A stretch of 64,000 nucleotides of DNA from Anaerolineae bacterium. GTDB taxonomy: Bacteria > Chloroflexota > Anaerolineae > Promineifilales > Promineifilaceae. Under the pieces are notes generated by a model, which did not search any database, was not told the DNA's origin, and worked only from the letters and a program-made list of their open reading frames with translations. This document shows, piece by piece, positions 44,314 through 53,840 of this stretch. The DNA is taken from NCBI GenBank assembly GCA_030425205.1, contig JAUIAP010000021.1:1-64000 (forward strand). Direction: 5' to 3'. Within the stretch, counting starts at the first letter, position 1; every line of letters starts with the position of its first letter. A program made the translations under genes and the position numbers.

Positions 44314-46935
44314 ATGAAGCTCTGGACCACTTTGTTATTACCGTTATTCATCGGAGCGATGCTGGTTTGGGTGTTAGCGGCATCGGCCGAAAACGCCACC
44401 TGCAACGTCCCATCTGCCACTTACCCCACCATCCAGTCGGCCGCCAACGACGAAACCTGCACCGATATCCAAATCGCGGCCGGCACCTACAGCGAAAATG
44501 TCGAGCTGTACGTCTTGGGCAGCAGCACCGTGCGCCACGTTGCAATGACGGGCGCAGACCCTGAGACGACCATCATCGACGGCAGCGGTGCGGGAACGAC
44601 GCTCTTTATTTTTGCCGAGAATCTGGACAGCACCTTCACCGTCTCCAATCTGACGTTTGTCAACGGCAGTGCAGCGAGCGGCGGGGGGATCTTTAACCAA
44701 AATGCCAACCTGACGCTCGATGATGTGATCGTGCGTGACAACGTGGCGACGGGCAACGGCGGCGGCATCTTTAACGCATTTGGCAGCCGCCTGACCGTGC
44801 GCAATGCGCGCATCGAAAACAACAGTGCCTCACGCGGCGGCGGTATTTACAATCAGGGCAACACCGCGCTTGACGACGGCATGACCATCGAAGATACATT
44901 GATCTTGAGCAACACCGCAACCTTTGCCAACAGCAGTGCCAGTTCGTCTGACGCGGGCGGCGGCATCTTCAACAACGGGACGCTCACCGTGAGTGGCAGC
45001 CTGCTCTACAAGAATCAGGCGACGGCTGGCAGCGGCGGGGGCATTGCCGCGACGGGCAACGGCAACCAAACGGCTGTGATCAGCACGACACTGAGCGTCA
45101 ACAGCGCGGCGGCCTACGGTGGTGGTCTCTACCACAACGGCGCGTTCAACGGCTTTCTCGACCTGCAAGATGCCAGCATCGAATTTAACAGCAGCACGCT
45201 CGACGGCGGGGGTCTGTTTAATCGCGGGAACAGCAGCACGGTCACGGTACAGCGCAGTTCGTTTGTGGGAAATTCGGCCGAACGCGACGGCGGCGGCATC
45301 GACACCGACGGCGGACTCGTCACCATCGTCAATACGACCATCAGTCACAATCGCGTGCCAACAACGACTGGGCGCGGCGGCGGTCTCTCGCAAAACATCC
45401 GCTTTGGGGCGGGGGTTGCGATGACCTTTACAACCGTCGCCTTCAATGACGCACACAGCGGCAGCGATCTGCACATCACCTCCGACCTGCCGCCGAGTCG
45501 CATCGCCATCACGGGCGACCTCCGCCTCACCAACTCCGTTGTCGCGGCGAAGAACGCCGACAAGGGGTGTGAAGGCGAGCCATTCATCAAGGCGGACGGC
45601 AGCGCGTCCAACGATCCCGACTGCCTGACAAACGGCTCCGACAATCTGCTGACCAACGCCGACATGGTCGAGAACGAGCCGACCAGCTTGGACAACGGCA
45701 CACAGGCCAATCTGCCCGTCGATGGCAGCCCAATCGTCAATTCGGTTGAGAATCTAACTGGCACGGAGGAAGATCAGGGTGGCTACGGGCGAGAACCAAC
45801 CACCAATCGAGGTTCAACTGGCAACAATCTGCGCTTTGATCCGGATCTAATTATCACCGAGATCATGCATTCACCAGTCGGCACGCCCAAGTATATTGAG
45901 CTGTTGTATGCATCTGGCGCTGCGGCGAACTCTATCTGTTTTGTCACGCCTTCGAGCGATGCATTTATCAGCGCACCCATCTACTATTGTGTCCGGACGA
46001 AGTTGCCACTCGAGCAGTTTAGCATTATCTGTGGGACTGCCAATGTCGATGCGAGCTGCGACATGATGAGCAGTTTTGTTGAATCACTCTCGTTTGAAAA
46101 ACAGAAGGTTAGCGTTGGATTCGGCCGATACGCACGACGCGACAAGGTCTCATGGGAACGCCACTCTATTGCAGTCGCCGCCTACAGACGCTCAATGTGC
46201 GTTCTCTTTCCGTCGCTGCCCAACGATTCGCTGGACAGGAATTGGGGCATCTCGGTCTCTCCTGAGGGCGGCTCGCCGGGCGCGGCAAACAGCGACTGTG
46301 CCATCGTCATCATCAACAGCGCACATCCGCGCCCGCATCGATCTGCCTCGCACAAACCCAACATCACGACGCCCCGCACGGTCTCGACAACCGTCTATCT
46401 CGGCACAAACGTGCGCTTTGACCATCTGCTCAACCCGCAGCAGATCAACGAGGGAGATGGCGTGCAAATTCTCGATCCAAACTGGGTTGAGGAGACGGCA
46501 CAGCAGGTTGCGGTCAGCGTGACGGGTGACGGCTGTCTGAGCGGCAGGATCGACTGGAACGGCGACGACGACTTTACCGACGCAAACGAAAACGTGATCG
46601 GCCCAATCAACATCACCGCCGCCGCGTCGCCGCACGCCTATACCGTCACGCCGCCCGCTGGCTCGATCAGCGGACAGGGAGCGGAACCGCGCTTTGACAT
46701 GCGCTTCCGCTATGCGGAGACGTGCGCCGAGATTGCGGAGCCGTTCGGAACGGCCGATAGCGGTGAGGTCGAAGATTACACGCTCATCGTGGGTGAGGGT
46801 ACGCCTGTGCCGACGGCGGTGCGGTTAATGCGGGCTTCGGCCGATAGCTATCGTCTGTGGGGTGTTCTAATTGTCGTTGCGTTCGTTGTGATAACCGCAT
46901 GCATTCAACGACAACTATTGCCGTTAAGAAAGTAA
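44314..46935 (+). CDS. Exported beta-helix protein with GEVEDY domain and TAV-L anchor
   Basis: An 873-residue protein. The ATG at 44314 follows AAGGAGATACCTCACCA. The signal peptide ends near ASAENATC (about residue 26). Residues 30-400 are a right-handed beta-helix with repeated GGGIFN and GGGLYH motifs of the Pmp/pectate-lyase type. Near 511 a lamin-tail-like segment begins (LIITEIMHSPVGTPKYIELL). Residues about 735-825 match the GEVEDY domain, with WNGDDDFTDANENVIG and GEVEDYTLI. It ends with PTAVRLMRASA, a helix and RQLLPLRK. No catalytic residues are evident; surface attachment or a passive role is inferred. Confidence 0.85.
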   Translation: MKLWTTLLLPLFIGAMLVWVLAASAENATCNVPSATYPTIQSAANDETCTDIQIAAGTYSENVELYVLGSSTVRHVAMTGADPETTIIDGSGAGTTLFIFAENLDSTFTVSNLTFVNGSAASGGGIFNQNANLTLDDVIVRDNVATGNGGGIFNAFGSRLTVRNARIENNSASRGGGIYNQGNTALDDGMTIEDTLILSNTATFANSSASSSDAGGGIFNNGTLTVSGSLLYKNQATAGSGGGIAATGNGNQTAVISTTLSVNSAAAYGGGLYHNGAFNGFLDLQDASIEFNSSTLDGGGLFNRGNSSTVTVQRSSFVGNSAERDGGGIDTDGGLVTIVNTTISHNRVPTTTGRGGGLSQNIRFGAGVAMTFTTVAFNDAHSGSDLHITSDLPPSRIAITGDLRLTNSVVAAKNADKGCEGEPFIKADGSASNDPDCLTNGSDNLLTNADMVENEPTSLDNGTQANLPVDGSPIVNSVENLTGTEEDQGGYGREPTTNRGSTGNNLRFDPDLIITEIMHSPVGTPKYIELLYASGAAANSICFVTPSSDAFISAPIYYCVRTKLPLEQFSIICGTANVDASCDMMSSFVESLSFEKQKVSVGFGRYARRDKVSWERHSIAVAAYRRSMCVLFPSLPNDSLDRNWGISVSPEGGSPGAANSDCAIVIINSAHPRPHRSASHKPNITTPRTVSTTVYLGTNVRFDHLLNPQQINEGDGVQILDPNWVEETAQQVAVSVTGDGCLSGRIDWNGDDDFTDANENVIGPINITAAASPHAYTVTPPAGSISGQGAEPRFDMRFRYAETCAEIAEPFGTADSGEVEDYTLIVGEGTPVPTAVRLMRASADSYRLWGVLIVVAFVVITACIQRQLLPLRK

Positions 46936-46942
46936 AACAAGT

Positions 46943-47070
46943 CGGGGGCAAGGCGCAGCCTATCTGATTATCGGTACTGACTATGCCGTCAATTGCTAAC
47001 TCAGTGCCGATCATGATACCGGTCGGCACCAAGAAATAACTCCCTCGACATTACTTGCCCCCGTTTTGTC
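46943..47070 (+). other. Structured 3' region with nested, mutually exclusive hairpins
   Basis: CGGGGGCAAG (46943-46952) pairs perfectly with CTTGCCCCCG (47054-47063), then TTTTGTCTT. Inside, ATCGGTACTGA (46970-46980) pairs with TCAGTGCCGAT (47001-47011, one G-U). The second arm can instead pair with TCGGCAC (47023-47029) via GTGCCGA (47004-47010). The outer helix with its T-run looks like a terminator for the upstream gene; the alternative inner pairings resemble an attenuator. The stretch to 47561 otherwise shows no gene. Confidence 0.45.
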
Positions 47071-47561
47071 TTGCACTTAAACGGCTTCTATATGAACCCG
47101 TAATCCGCCGTCTCAGCAACTGACGGTGAAGAGGAAGTCGCAAACATGCCAGCACCAGCAGGAACCGAAACTAATCCCCCACGCTTCGAAACCGTCACGA
47201 AGAACAAGTGATGAAAGATCGCGATAGGCTAACACCGATGGTTGACTAACAGGTCTGGTAACGCCCACCGCACCCACACTAGCTAAAAAAGCGAAAACGT
47301 TAAAAGATTATATGAAAGCTGTGTTATGATAAGCATGGGAGCCTGCCGCGTGCCAAGACGCGTGCAGTCAGATTGAGCAATCAGGTCTCGCCAATATCAG
47401 AAGATGGAGAGGGTGGCAATACAAGCGCGCCGAATAGGTCGCGCCTGTCGGCTGAAATTTGGATTGGCAAAATAGTGGTGAGACAGAGCACAACTGCATG
47501 CCCCTTGAGGGAAAACGGCCAGAAGGTGTTCGCAAACCAAACGTACCATAGGAGATTGACG

Positions 47562-50500
47562 ATGAACGGCAAGCGTTTTGCGACGATAACAATTTTAGTT
47601 AGCCTATTTTGGACAGTGCTTTTTATTGGCGTACGGGGGGTGTTTTCGGCCGAAATCGCCGCCATAGACATTCACGGGGAAGAGACACGAGACGGACCCA
47701 ACCCCACCACTCTCCCTCTTACCAATAGCCGCGGCGCAGCGATCGATTGCAACCTGCACCCCTACAGCGTCAACGACACTACGACGCTCAACGAGGCAAT
47801 AACATGCTTCAACGACGCCACCGTCGCGGGAACCTATACCATCAGCTTCACCGACAACATCAGCCTGACCGCCGCCACAACGACGATCAGTAACACCGTC
47901 GCGGGTATCGATCTGCTGATCGCGGGCAACGACTTTGCACTCGATGGACAGAACAGCGTGCGCGGCTTGACGATTGCGGCTAACACCAACGTGGCGATTA
48001 AAAATCTGACGGTACGCAACGGGAATCAGATCAATGGCGGCGGCATCCGCAACAACGGCACGCTAACCATCAGCAACAGTACGTTCAGCGGCAATTCGGC
48101 CGATAGTAGCGGAGTCGGCGGCGGCGGCGGCATCCGCAACAGCGGTACGCTGATCATCAGCAACAGTACGTTCAGCGGCAATTCGGCCGATAACAGCCAA
48201 TTCGGCGGCGGCGGCGGCATATTCAACAGTGGCGGCACGCTGACCATCAGTCACAGTACGATCAGCGGCAATTCGGCCGATAACAACATCGTCCGCGGCG
48301 GCGGCGGCGGCGGCATCATAACCTTTGGTGGCACGCTGACCATCAGCAACAGCACGGTCAGCGACAATTCGGCTGATAACAGCAGCGGCGGCGGCATCTA
48401 CAATGCTGGCGGCCCGCTAACCATCAGCAACAGTACGCTGTACGACAATCGCGGTGGTGGTATCGTTTATTCCCAAGGAACTATCACCCTGACCCACGTC
48501 ACGCTCGATGGCAATTGGGGTCGTGGGATTGTAGAAGTCCACCAGACTGCGAACGCCACGGTCACCCTGCAAAACAGCATTGTCTCCAATAGTCTGAACG
48601 GTGCTGGCACGGCCAGCGCAGCCAACTGCGTTGACGCCAATAACAACAATATCACCGCCAACAGCGGCAACATCGCAACCGACGCCACCTGCGACAGCGC
48701 AACGGTGGTCGCCGATGTGCTGCTGGCACCGCCGGCCGACAACGGCAGCAGCGTCGTGGCGGGCAATATACCGACGATGACGGTGCAGACGCTGGCACTG
48801 CAATTTGGCAGTCCCGCCATCGACGCCGTTATTACGCCCACCATCAGCACAGACCAGCGCGGCGTGGCGCGTCCGTTTGGTCCACGACACGATGTGGGTG
48901 CTTACGAGTTTACCGATGCCGACTGCCCAACCTCCCCATGGCTCGTCGACGACACGGCGACGCTCAACACGGCCATCGGCTGCTACAACGCGACGAGCGT
49001 CGCTGGCACGCATCTGATCAGCTTCACCGACAACATCAGCCTGACTGCTGCGACAACGACGATTAGCAACACCATCGCGGGTATCGACCTGCAAATTGCG
49101 GGCAACGACTTTGCACTTGACGGACAGGGCAGCGTGCGCGGCTTGACGATTGCGGCTGACACCAACGTGGCGATTGAAAATCTGACAGTACGCAATGGGA
49201 ATCAGCGCGATGGCGGCGGCATCCTCAACGATAACGGCACGCTAACCATCAGCAATAGTACGATCAGTGGCAATTCGGCCGAACTATCTGGTGGGGGTAT
49301 CCGTAATCGCGGCACGTTGACCGTCAGCAACAGCACGATCAGTGGCAATTCAGCGATTCTGCAAGTGGCTGGCGGTATTTTCAACGAACAGGGTGTGCTC
49401 ATGGTCAGCAACAGTACAATCAGCGAAAATTCGGCCAATATCGACGCCCACGGCGGCGGCATCTTCAATCTTGCGACGGCTACCGTTAGCAACAGTACGA
49501 TCAGTGGCAATTCGGCCCCCCTCGGCGGTGGCGGTATCAACAACACTGGCACGCTCACCCTCACCAACACCATCATCGCCAACAGCGTTTCGACCGATTG
49601 CCGTAACTCGGGTGTGATCATCCAGACCCACAATTTGATCGAGGATGGGTCGTGCGATCCCGACTTGAGTGGTGATCCGCTGCTCGGCCTCCTGCAAGAC
49701 AACGGCGGCGCAAGCGCAACCCACGAGCTGCTTCCGTTCAGCCCCGCCCTCAACGCGGGTGACAACGCCACCTGCCTCGCCACCGACCAGCGCGGCGTGG
49801 CGCGTCCGCAAGGGGCGGCGTGCGACATCGGCGCATATGAAGCGGAGCCGCCGATCTGCACCAATCCCGCCAACGTCAGCGATGAAGGGGAGCTGAACGA
49901 CGCAATCGCGTGCTTCAACGGCGCCACCGTCGCGGGAAGCTACACCATCAGCATCACCGACAACATCAGCCTAACAGCAGCGACAACGACGATCAGCAAC
50001 ACCGTCGCGGGTACCGATCTGCTGATCGCAGGCAACGACTTTGCGCTCGATGGACAGAATAGTGAACGTGGCTTTACGATTGACACCGCTACGCACGTCA
50101 CGATCGATGGGCTAACCATTATGAATGGGAACGCCTCGAATCTACTATGTCCAGATACCAATCGCTGTGGAGGCGGTATCCTAAATCGGGGTGTGTTGAC
50201 ATTGACTAATGGTGCCATTCGCAGCAGCTCGGCCGCTTTCGGTGGGGGGATGTACAACGTCGACAGCAGCCCAACGGTCAGCAACATCACCTTTAGCGGC
50301 AACTCGGCGATCGGCGACGGCGGGGGGATGTACAACGACAGCAGCAATCCGACAGTCAACAATGTGACCTTCAGCGGCAACTCGGCGGACGATTACGGCG
50401 GCGGGATGTACAACGTCAGCAGCAACCCGACAGTCAACAATGTGACCTTCAGCGGCAACTCGGCGTCCATTACCAGAGGCGCGGGCGGCGGGATGTACAA

Positions 50501-53456
50501 CGTCGACAGCAATCCGACGATCAGCAACGTCACTTTCAGCGGCAACTCGGCGTTCTTAATCGGCGGCGGAATGTACAACCGCAGCGACAGCAACCCGACG
50601 GTCAGCAACGTCACCTTCAGCGGCAACTCGGCGGCCAGCGGCGGGGGGATGTTCAACTTCGACAGCAGCCCGACTATTGTCAACACTATTTTCTGGAACA
50701 ATGCAGCGACGTCGAATGGCGGCACAAACACCGTCCGCGCGTCAATCTTCAACGATAATTCGTCACCGACCATCAGCTATAGTATCGTGGCAAATTCGGG
50801 TGGCAGCAGCAGTTGGGACAGCGCGGCAGGGGTCGACGGCGGCAACAACCTCGATGTTGCCCCGCAGTTTGTCGCAGATGTAGACCCAATGACAGCCCCG
50901 ACAACGGCGGGCGACCTGCGTTTGCAGCTGGCCTCCCCCGCCATCGACGCAGGCAACAATCTCTCTGTTACGCTGACCACCGACCTCGACGGCAACCCGC
51001 GCATCCGCGACGGTAACGGCGACGGCGTGGAGACGGTTGACATGGGCGCATTTGAAAACGCCCCGTTTGCCTGCACGTCTGCTGTCTATCCTGTTAGCAC
51101 AACGTCGCTGCTCAACGAGGCCATCGCCTGCTTCAACGCCGCCACTGTCGCCGGAACCTATACCATCAGCTTCACCTACAACATCAGCCTGACCGCCGCC
51201 ACAACGACGATCGACAATGCGACGGCGAACATCGATCTGCTAATCGCGGGCAACGACTTTGCACTCGACGGGCAGGACAGCGAACGCGGCTTTGCGATTG
51301 CGGCCGATACGCACGTTACCATCGACGGGCTGACCGTTCAGAATGGTCTATCAGACGTCGGCGGTGGCGTTTACAACCAAGGTGTGCTGACCATCAGCAA
51401 TACCACCATCCATAGCAATACGGCTGTGTCAAATGGTGGTGGCGTTTTCAACGATGGAAGTCTGACCATCCACGCGAGCGAGATCACGGAAAACGGGAGT
51501 AACACGGCAGCCGGCATCCGCAACGTCAACCTGCTGGTCATGACCGACTCGACTGTGGCAGGCAATATCGCGGACAATAATGGCGGTGGTATCGTTAACG
51601 CCAATAGCGGCACACTGATCGTCAAGAACAGCACCCTATCTGGCAACTCGGCCGCTAACATCGGCGGTGGCATCAACAACAATGGCGTCTTGACCGTCAC
51701 CAACAGCACATGGTCGGACAACAGTGCGACCACGGGTGGTGGCCTACGCAACGCACCCAATGGAACGCTTGACATCACCAACAGCATCATCGCCAACTCA
51801 GCCAGCGGGGGCGATTGTGTCAATGATGGCACGCTCAACACCAACAGCAACAACCTGATCGCGGATGGCAGTTGCACCCCTGCCCTCAGCGGCGATCCGC
51901 TGCTCGGCCCGCTGCAAGATAATGGCGGCCCGACGCAAACCCATGCTCTACTCGTCAATAGCCCTGCCCGCGATTCAGGCGATGACATCACCTGCGAAGC
52001 GACCGACCAGCGTGGCACAGCGCGACCGCAAGACGGCAACGGCGACAGCGTGGCAACGTGTGACATGGGGGCTTATGAAGCTGATGGCATTGCAACGATT
52101 GCGTACAACATCAGCGATGCGAGCGTTGTGGAAGGGGATAGCGGCACGGTGGACTTAACGTTCACCATCACGCGCAGTGGCAGTGCTGTTAATGGCTCCG
52201 TCGTCGTGTCGACAACGGACGGCACGGCGGAAGACGGCTTAGATTACGTCGGCATCACAGAAACGGTCGCGTTTGCGATTGGTGTCACGTCGCAAACGGT
52301 AACGGTTACTGTCAATGGGGATAGCGATATCGAACCAGATGAGACGTTGACGGCAACGCTCTCGGCTGTGGTCAACGGTGTTATCAGCGATGGGACGGGT
52401 ATTGGAACGATTGAGAATGATGACGATCTGGCGCCAGCGGTGGTTGACCATCGGCCGATCTCCGACGCCATCGACATCCCCCTCACAGCCAGCGTTGTCG
52501 TTACCTTTAGCGAACCGGTCAGCGTCACCAGCCCGATCACGCTCAATTGCGACGGCAACGCTCGCTCGGTGACGCAAACGATGCCGGATGCAGCTACGGT
52601 CGCGCTGACGCCCGACCAGCCGCTGCCCGCTGGTGAGCTGTGTGTCGTCACCGTGCCGTTTGACGCGGTCGAAGACGACGACATGATCGACCCACCCGAC
52701 AATCTAGCCGCGACCTATGTCTTCTCCTTCACGACGACGATCGCTGATTCGCCGCCAAGCGGCAGCCTGCGCATCGAGGCGTTTACCTATCAGGCTGACC
52801 CCAACGACAGCGTGCCGGGCGGCACCCTCGACGGCTACATCCTGCTCAAGAACGTCGGCAACGCGCCGCTCAACGTGCAGGGGTTCATGGTCGGTGATGA
52901 GGAGACGTCTGGCGGCGATGAGGGGATGTACGTGTTGCCCGACCATGAGCTGGCAGCGGGTGAGACGCTGATCATCGCGGAAGATGCCGACCACTACGCC
53001 TATGCCGATACCCCCGACTACTCCTTCGCGGCAAACAGCGTCGGCGTGCCGGTGCTACAGCCAGCGACACGCTGGTCGAATGGCCCTGTCGATCTCGACA
53101 ACGATAGCGATGAGGTAATCCTGCTCAACAACGACTTCCTGCTGGAGGACGGCGTCTGTTGGGGCATTGAAGATGAACTGTGCGTCGTTGACAACAGCGC
53201 CCGCGTCCAGACGCGCCTGCTCGACGATGGTCGTCTCGCGGACAACCCCGCCATCGCTGGCTACCAGCGTGTGGAGACGCAGGACACCAACCTGCAAGCC
53301 GACTGGCTCCCTGATCAGACGGCGGTTGGCTTAAAGTCGCAGCAGGTTGCACGACTGTCGGCTGTCTGGCCGCTGGTTATCGCGCTGTTCGCATTGACGT
53401 ATCTCCAGTGGCAGCGCGCGACTGCCCGAGCGGTTAAAGTGCAAGGGGTCTGTTGA
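47562..53456 (+). CDS. Exported beta-helix protein with four tandem modules
   Basis: A 1964-residue protein. The true start is the ATG at 47562 after GGAGATTGAC, opening a signal peptide that ends in RGVFSAE. Four modules of about 310-400 residues follow, starting near residues 65, 453, 766 and 1171. Each opens with a TTLNEAI-CFN-type line, then ISLTAATTTI, then LLIAGNDFALDGQ, then a beta-helix rich in NSTFSGNSAD and GGGIFN. Modules 1-3 end in DQRGVARP-type lines and an IGAYE or similar segment. After 1510 come a Calx-beta domain, a SbsA-type Ig domain (about 1625-1730), a lamin-tail-like domain and a TAVGL, helix, basic tail. It is probably a cell-surface structural or adhesion protein. The four modules arose by internal duplication. 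Confidence 0.88.
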   Translation: MNGKRFATITILVSLFWTVLFIGVRGVFSAEIAAIDIHGEETRDGPNPTTLPLTNSRGAAIDCNLHPYSVNDTTTLNEAITCFNDATVAGTYTISFTDNISLTAATTTISNTVAGIDLLIAGNDFALDGQNSVRGLTIAANTNVAIKNLTVRNGNQINGGGIRNNGTLTISNSTFSGNSADSSGVGGGGGIRNSGTLIISNSTFSGNSADNSQFGGGGGIFNSGGTLTISHSTISGNSADNNIVRGGGGGGIITFGGTLTISNSTVSDNSADNSSGGGIYNAGGPLTISNSTLYDNRGGGIVYSQGTITLTHVTLDGNWGRGIVEVHQTANATVTLQNSIVSNSLNGAGTASAANCVDANNNNITANSGNIATDATCDSATVVADVLLAPPADNGSSVVAGNIPTMTVQTLALQFGSPAIDAVITPTISTDQRGVARPFGPRHDVGAYEFTDADCPTSPWLVDDTATLNTAIGCYNATSVAGTHLISFTDNISLTAATTTISNTIAGIDLQIAGNDFALDGQGSVRGLTIAADTNVAIENLTVRNGNQRDGGGILNDNGTLTISNSTISGNSAELSGGGIRNRGTLTVSNSTISGNSAILQVAGGIFNEQGVLMVSNSTISENSANIDAHGGGIFNLATATVSNSTISGNSAPLGGGGINNTGTLTLTNTIIANSVSTDCRNSGVIIQTHNLIEDGSCDPDLSGDPLLGLLQDNGGASATHELLPFSPALNAGDNATCLATDQRGVARPQGAACDIGAYEAEPPICTNPANVSDEGELNDAIACFNGATVAGSYTISITDNISLTAATTTISNTVAGTDLLIAGNDFALDGQNSERGFTIDTATHVTIDGLTIMNGNASNLLCPDTNRCGGGILNRGVLTLTNGAIRSSSAAFGGGMYNVDSSPTVSNITFSGNSAIGDGGGMYNDSSNPTVNNVTFSGNSADDYGGGMYNVSSNPTVNNVTFSGNSASITRGAGGGMYNVDSNPTISNVTFSGNSAFLIGGGMYNRSDSNPTVSNVTFSGNSAASGGGMFNFDSSPTIVNTIFWNNAATSNGGTNTVRASIFNDNSSPTISYSIVANSGGSSSWDSAAGVDGGNNLDVAPQFVADVDPMTAPTTAGDLRLQLASPAIDAGNNLSVTLTTDLDGNPRIRDGNGDGVETVDMGAFENAPFACTSAVYPVSTTSLLNEAIACFNAATVAGTYTISFTYNISLTAATTTIDNATANIDLLIAGNDFALDGQDSERGFAIAADTHVTIDGLTVQNGLSDVGGGVYNQGVLTISNTTIHSNTAVSNGGGVFNDGSLTIHASEITENGSNTAAGIRNVNLLVMTDSTVAGNIADNNGGGIVNANSGTLIVKNSTLSGNSAANIGGGINNNGVLTVTNSTWSDNSATTGGGLRNAPNGTLDITNSIIANSASGGDCVNDGTLNTNSNNLIADGSCTPALSGDPLLGPLQDNGGPTQTHALLVNSPARDSGDDITCEATDQRGTARPQDGNGDSVATCDMGAYEADGIATIAYNISDASVVEGDSGTVDLTFTITRSGSAVNGSVVVSTTDGTAEDGLDYVGITETVAFAIGVTSQTVTVTVNGDSDIEPDETLTATLSAVVNGVISDGTGIGTIENDDDLAPAVVDHRPISDAIDIPLTASVVVTFSEPVSVTSPITLNCDGNARSVTQTMPDAATVALTPDQPLPAGELCVVTVPFDAVEDDDMIDPPDNLAATYVFSFTTTIADSPPSGSLRIEAFTYQADPNDSVPGGTLDGYILLKNVGNAPLNVQGFMVGDEETSGGDEGMYVLPDHELAAGETLIIAEDADHYAYADTPDYSFAANSVGVPVLQPATRWSNGPVDLDNDSDEVILLNNDFLLEDGVCWGIEDELCVVDNSARVQTRLLDDGRLADNPAIAGYQRVETQDTNLQADWLPDQTAVGLKSQQVARLSAVWPLVIALFALTYLQWQRATARAVKVQGVC

Positions 53457-53570
53457 ATTGCTTGTTGGCAACGCCGACAGTGCGTGCAAACAGCGTGGAG
53501 CGTGATGGCGGCATCTATAACGCCGCCATCGCGCGCTTCCTCTCAACATTGCTTCGTTGTGGTGATTCGA

Positions 53571-53593
53571 GGGGATTTTTCGGCCGAAAAACC
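53571..53593. repeat. Extended palindrome around TCGGCCGA after the beta-helix gene
   Basis: GGG, A, TTTTTCGGCCGAAAAA and CCC form a nearly perfect palindrome of 22 paired bases with one bulged A, in the intergenic space between the two convergent beta-helix genes (53456 and 53841). It could fold as a bidirectional terminator. The rest of 53457-53840 holds no convincing gene, only a short frame with a SVERDGGIYN beta-helix-like remnant near 53490-53530. Confidence 0.5.
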
Positions 53594-53840
53594 CATGTTG
53601 GTTGCATTGCATCATCCCTTACAACAATTCACCCTTATCATAAGGAATAAAGATGTTGTTAGTTTAAGCATAATAGTGTCATTAGTTTAACCATACCAAG
53701 AACGCGAATGACTCCTCACAAGGGTCGTTGTCACTTTTCTTCTTTACAACAGAATACAAGAACCAAGGGAAATGGCATCAGCCATCCCCAATTGCAATTC
53801 CGTTGAACCAAGTTACCTTTCTTTATGTAGCAATATGATG

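Noticed and set aside
48061..48400. Regular repeats resembling a CRISPR array
   Set aside because: The repeats are in frame with the NSTFSGNSAD beta-helix units of a long gene; no unique spacers and no cas genes.
53453..53650. A 65-codon frame after the four-module beta-helix gene
   Set aside because: Only a short SVERDGGIYN stretch resembles beta-helix repeats; no start signal and the rest is not protein-like.
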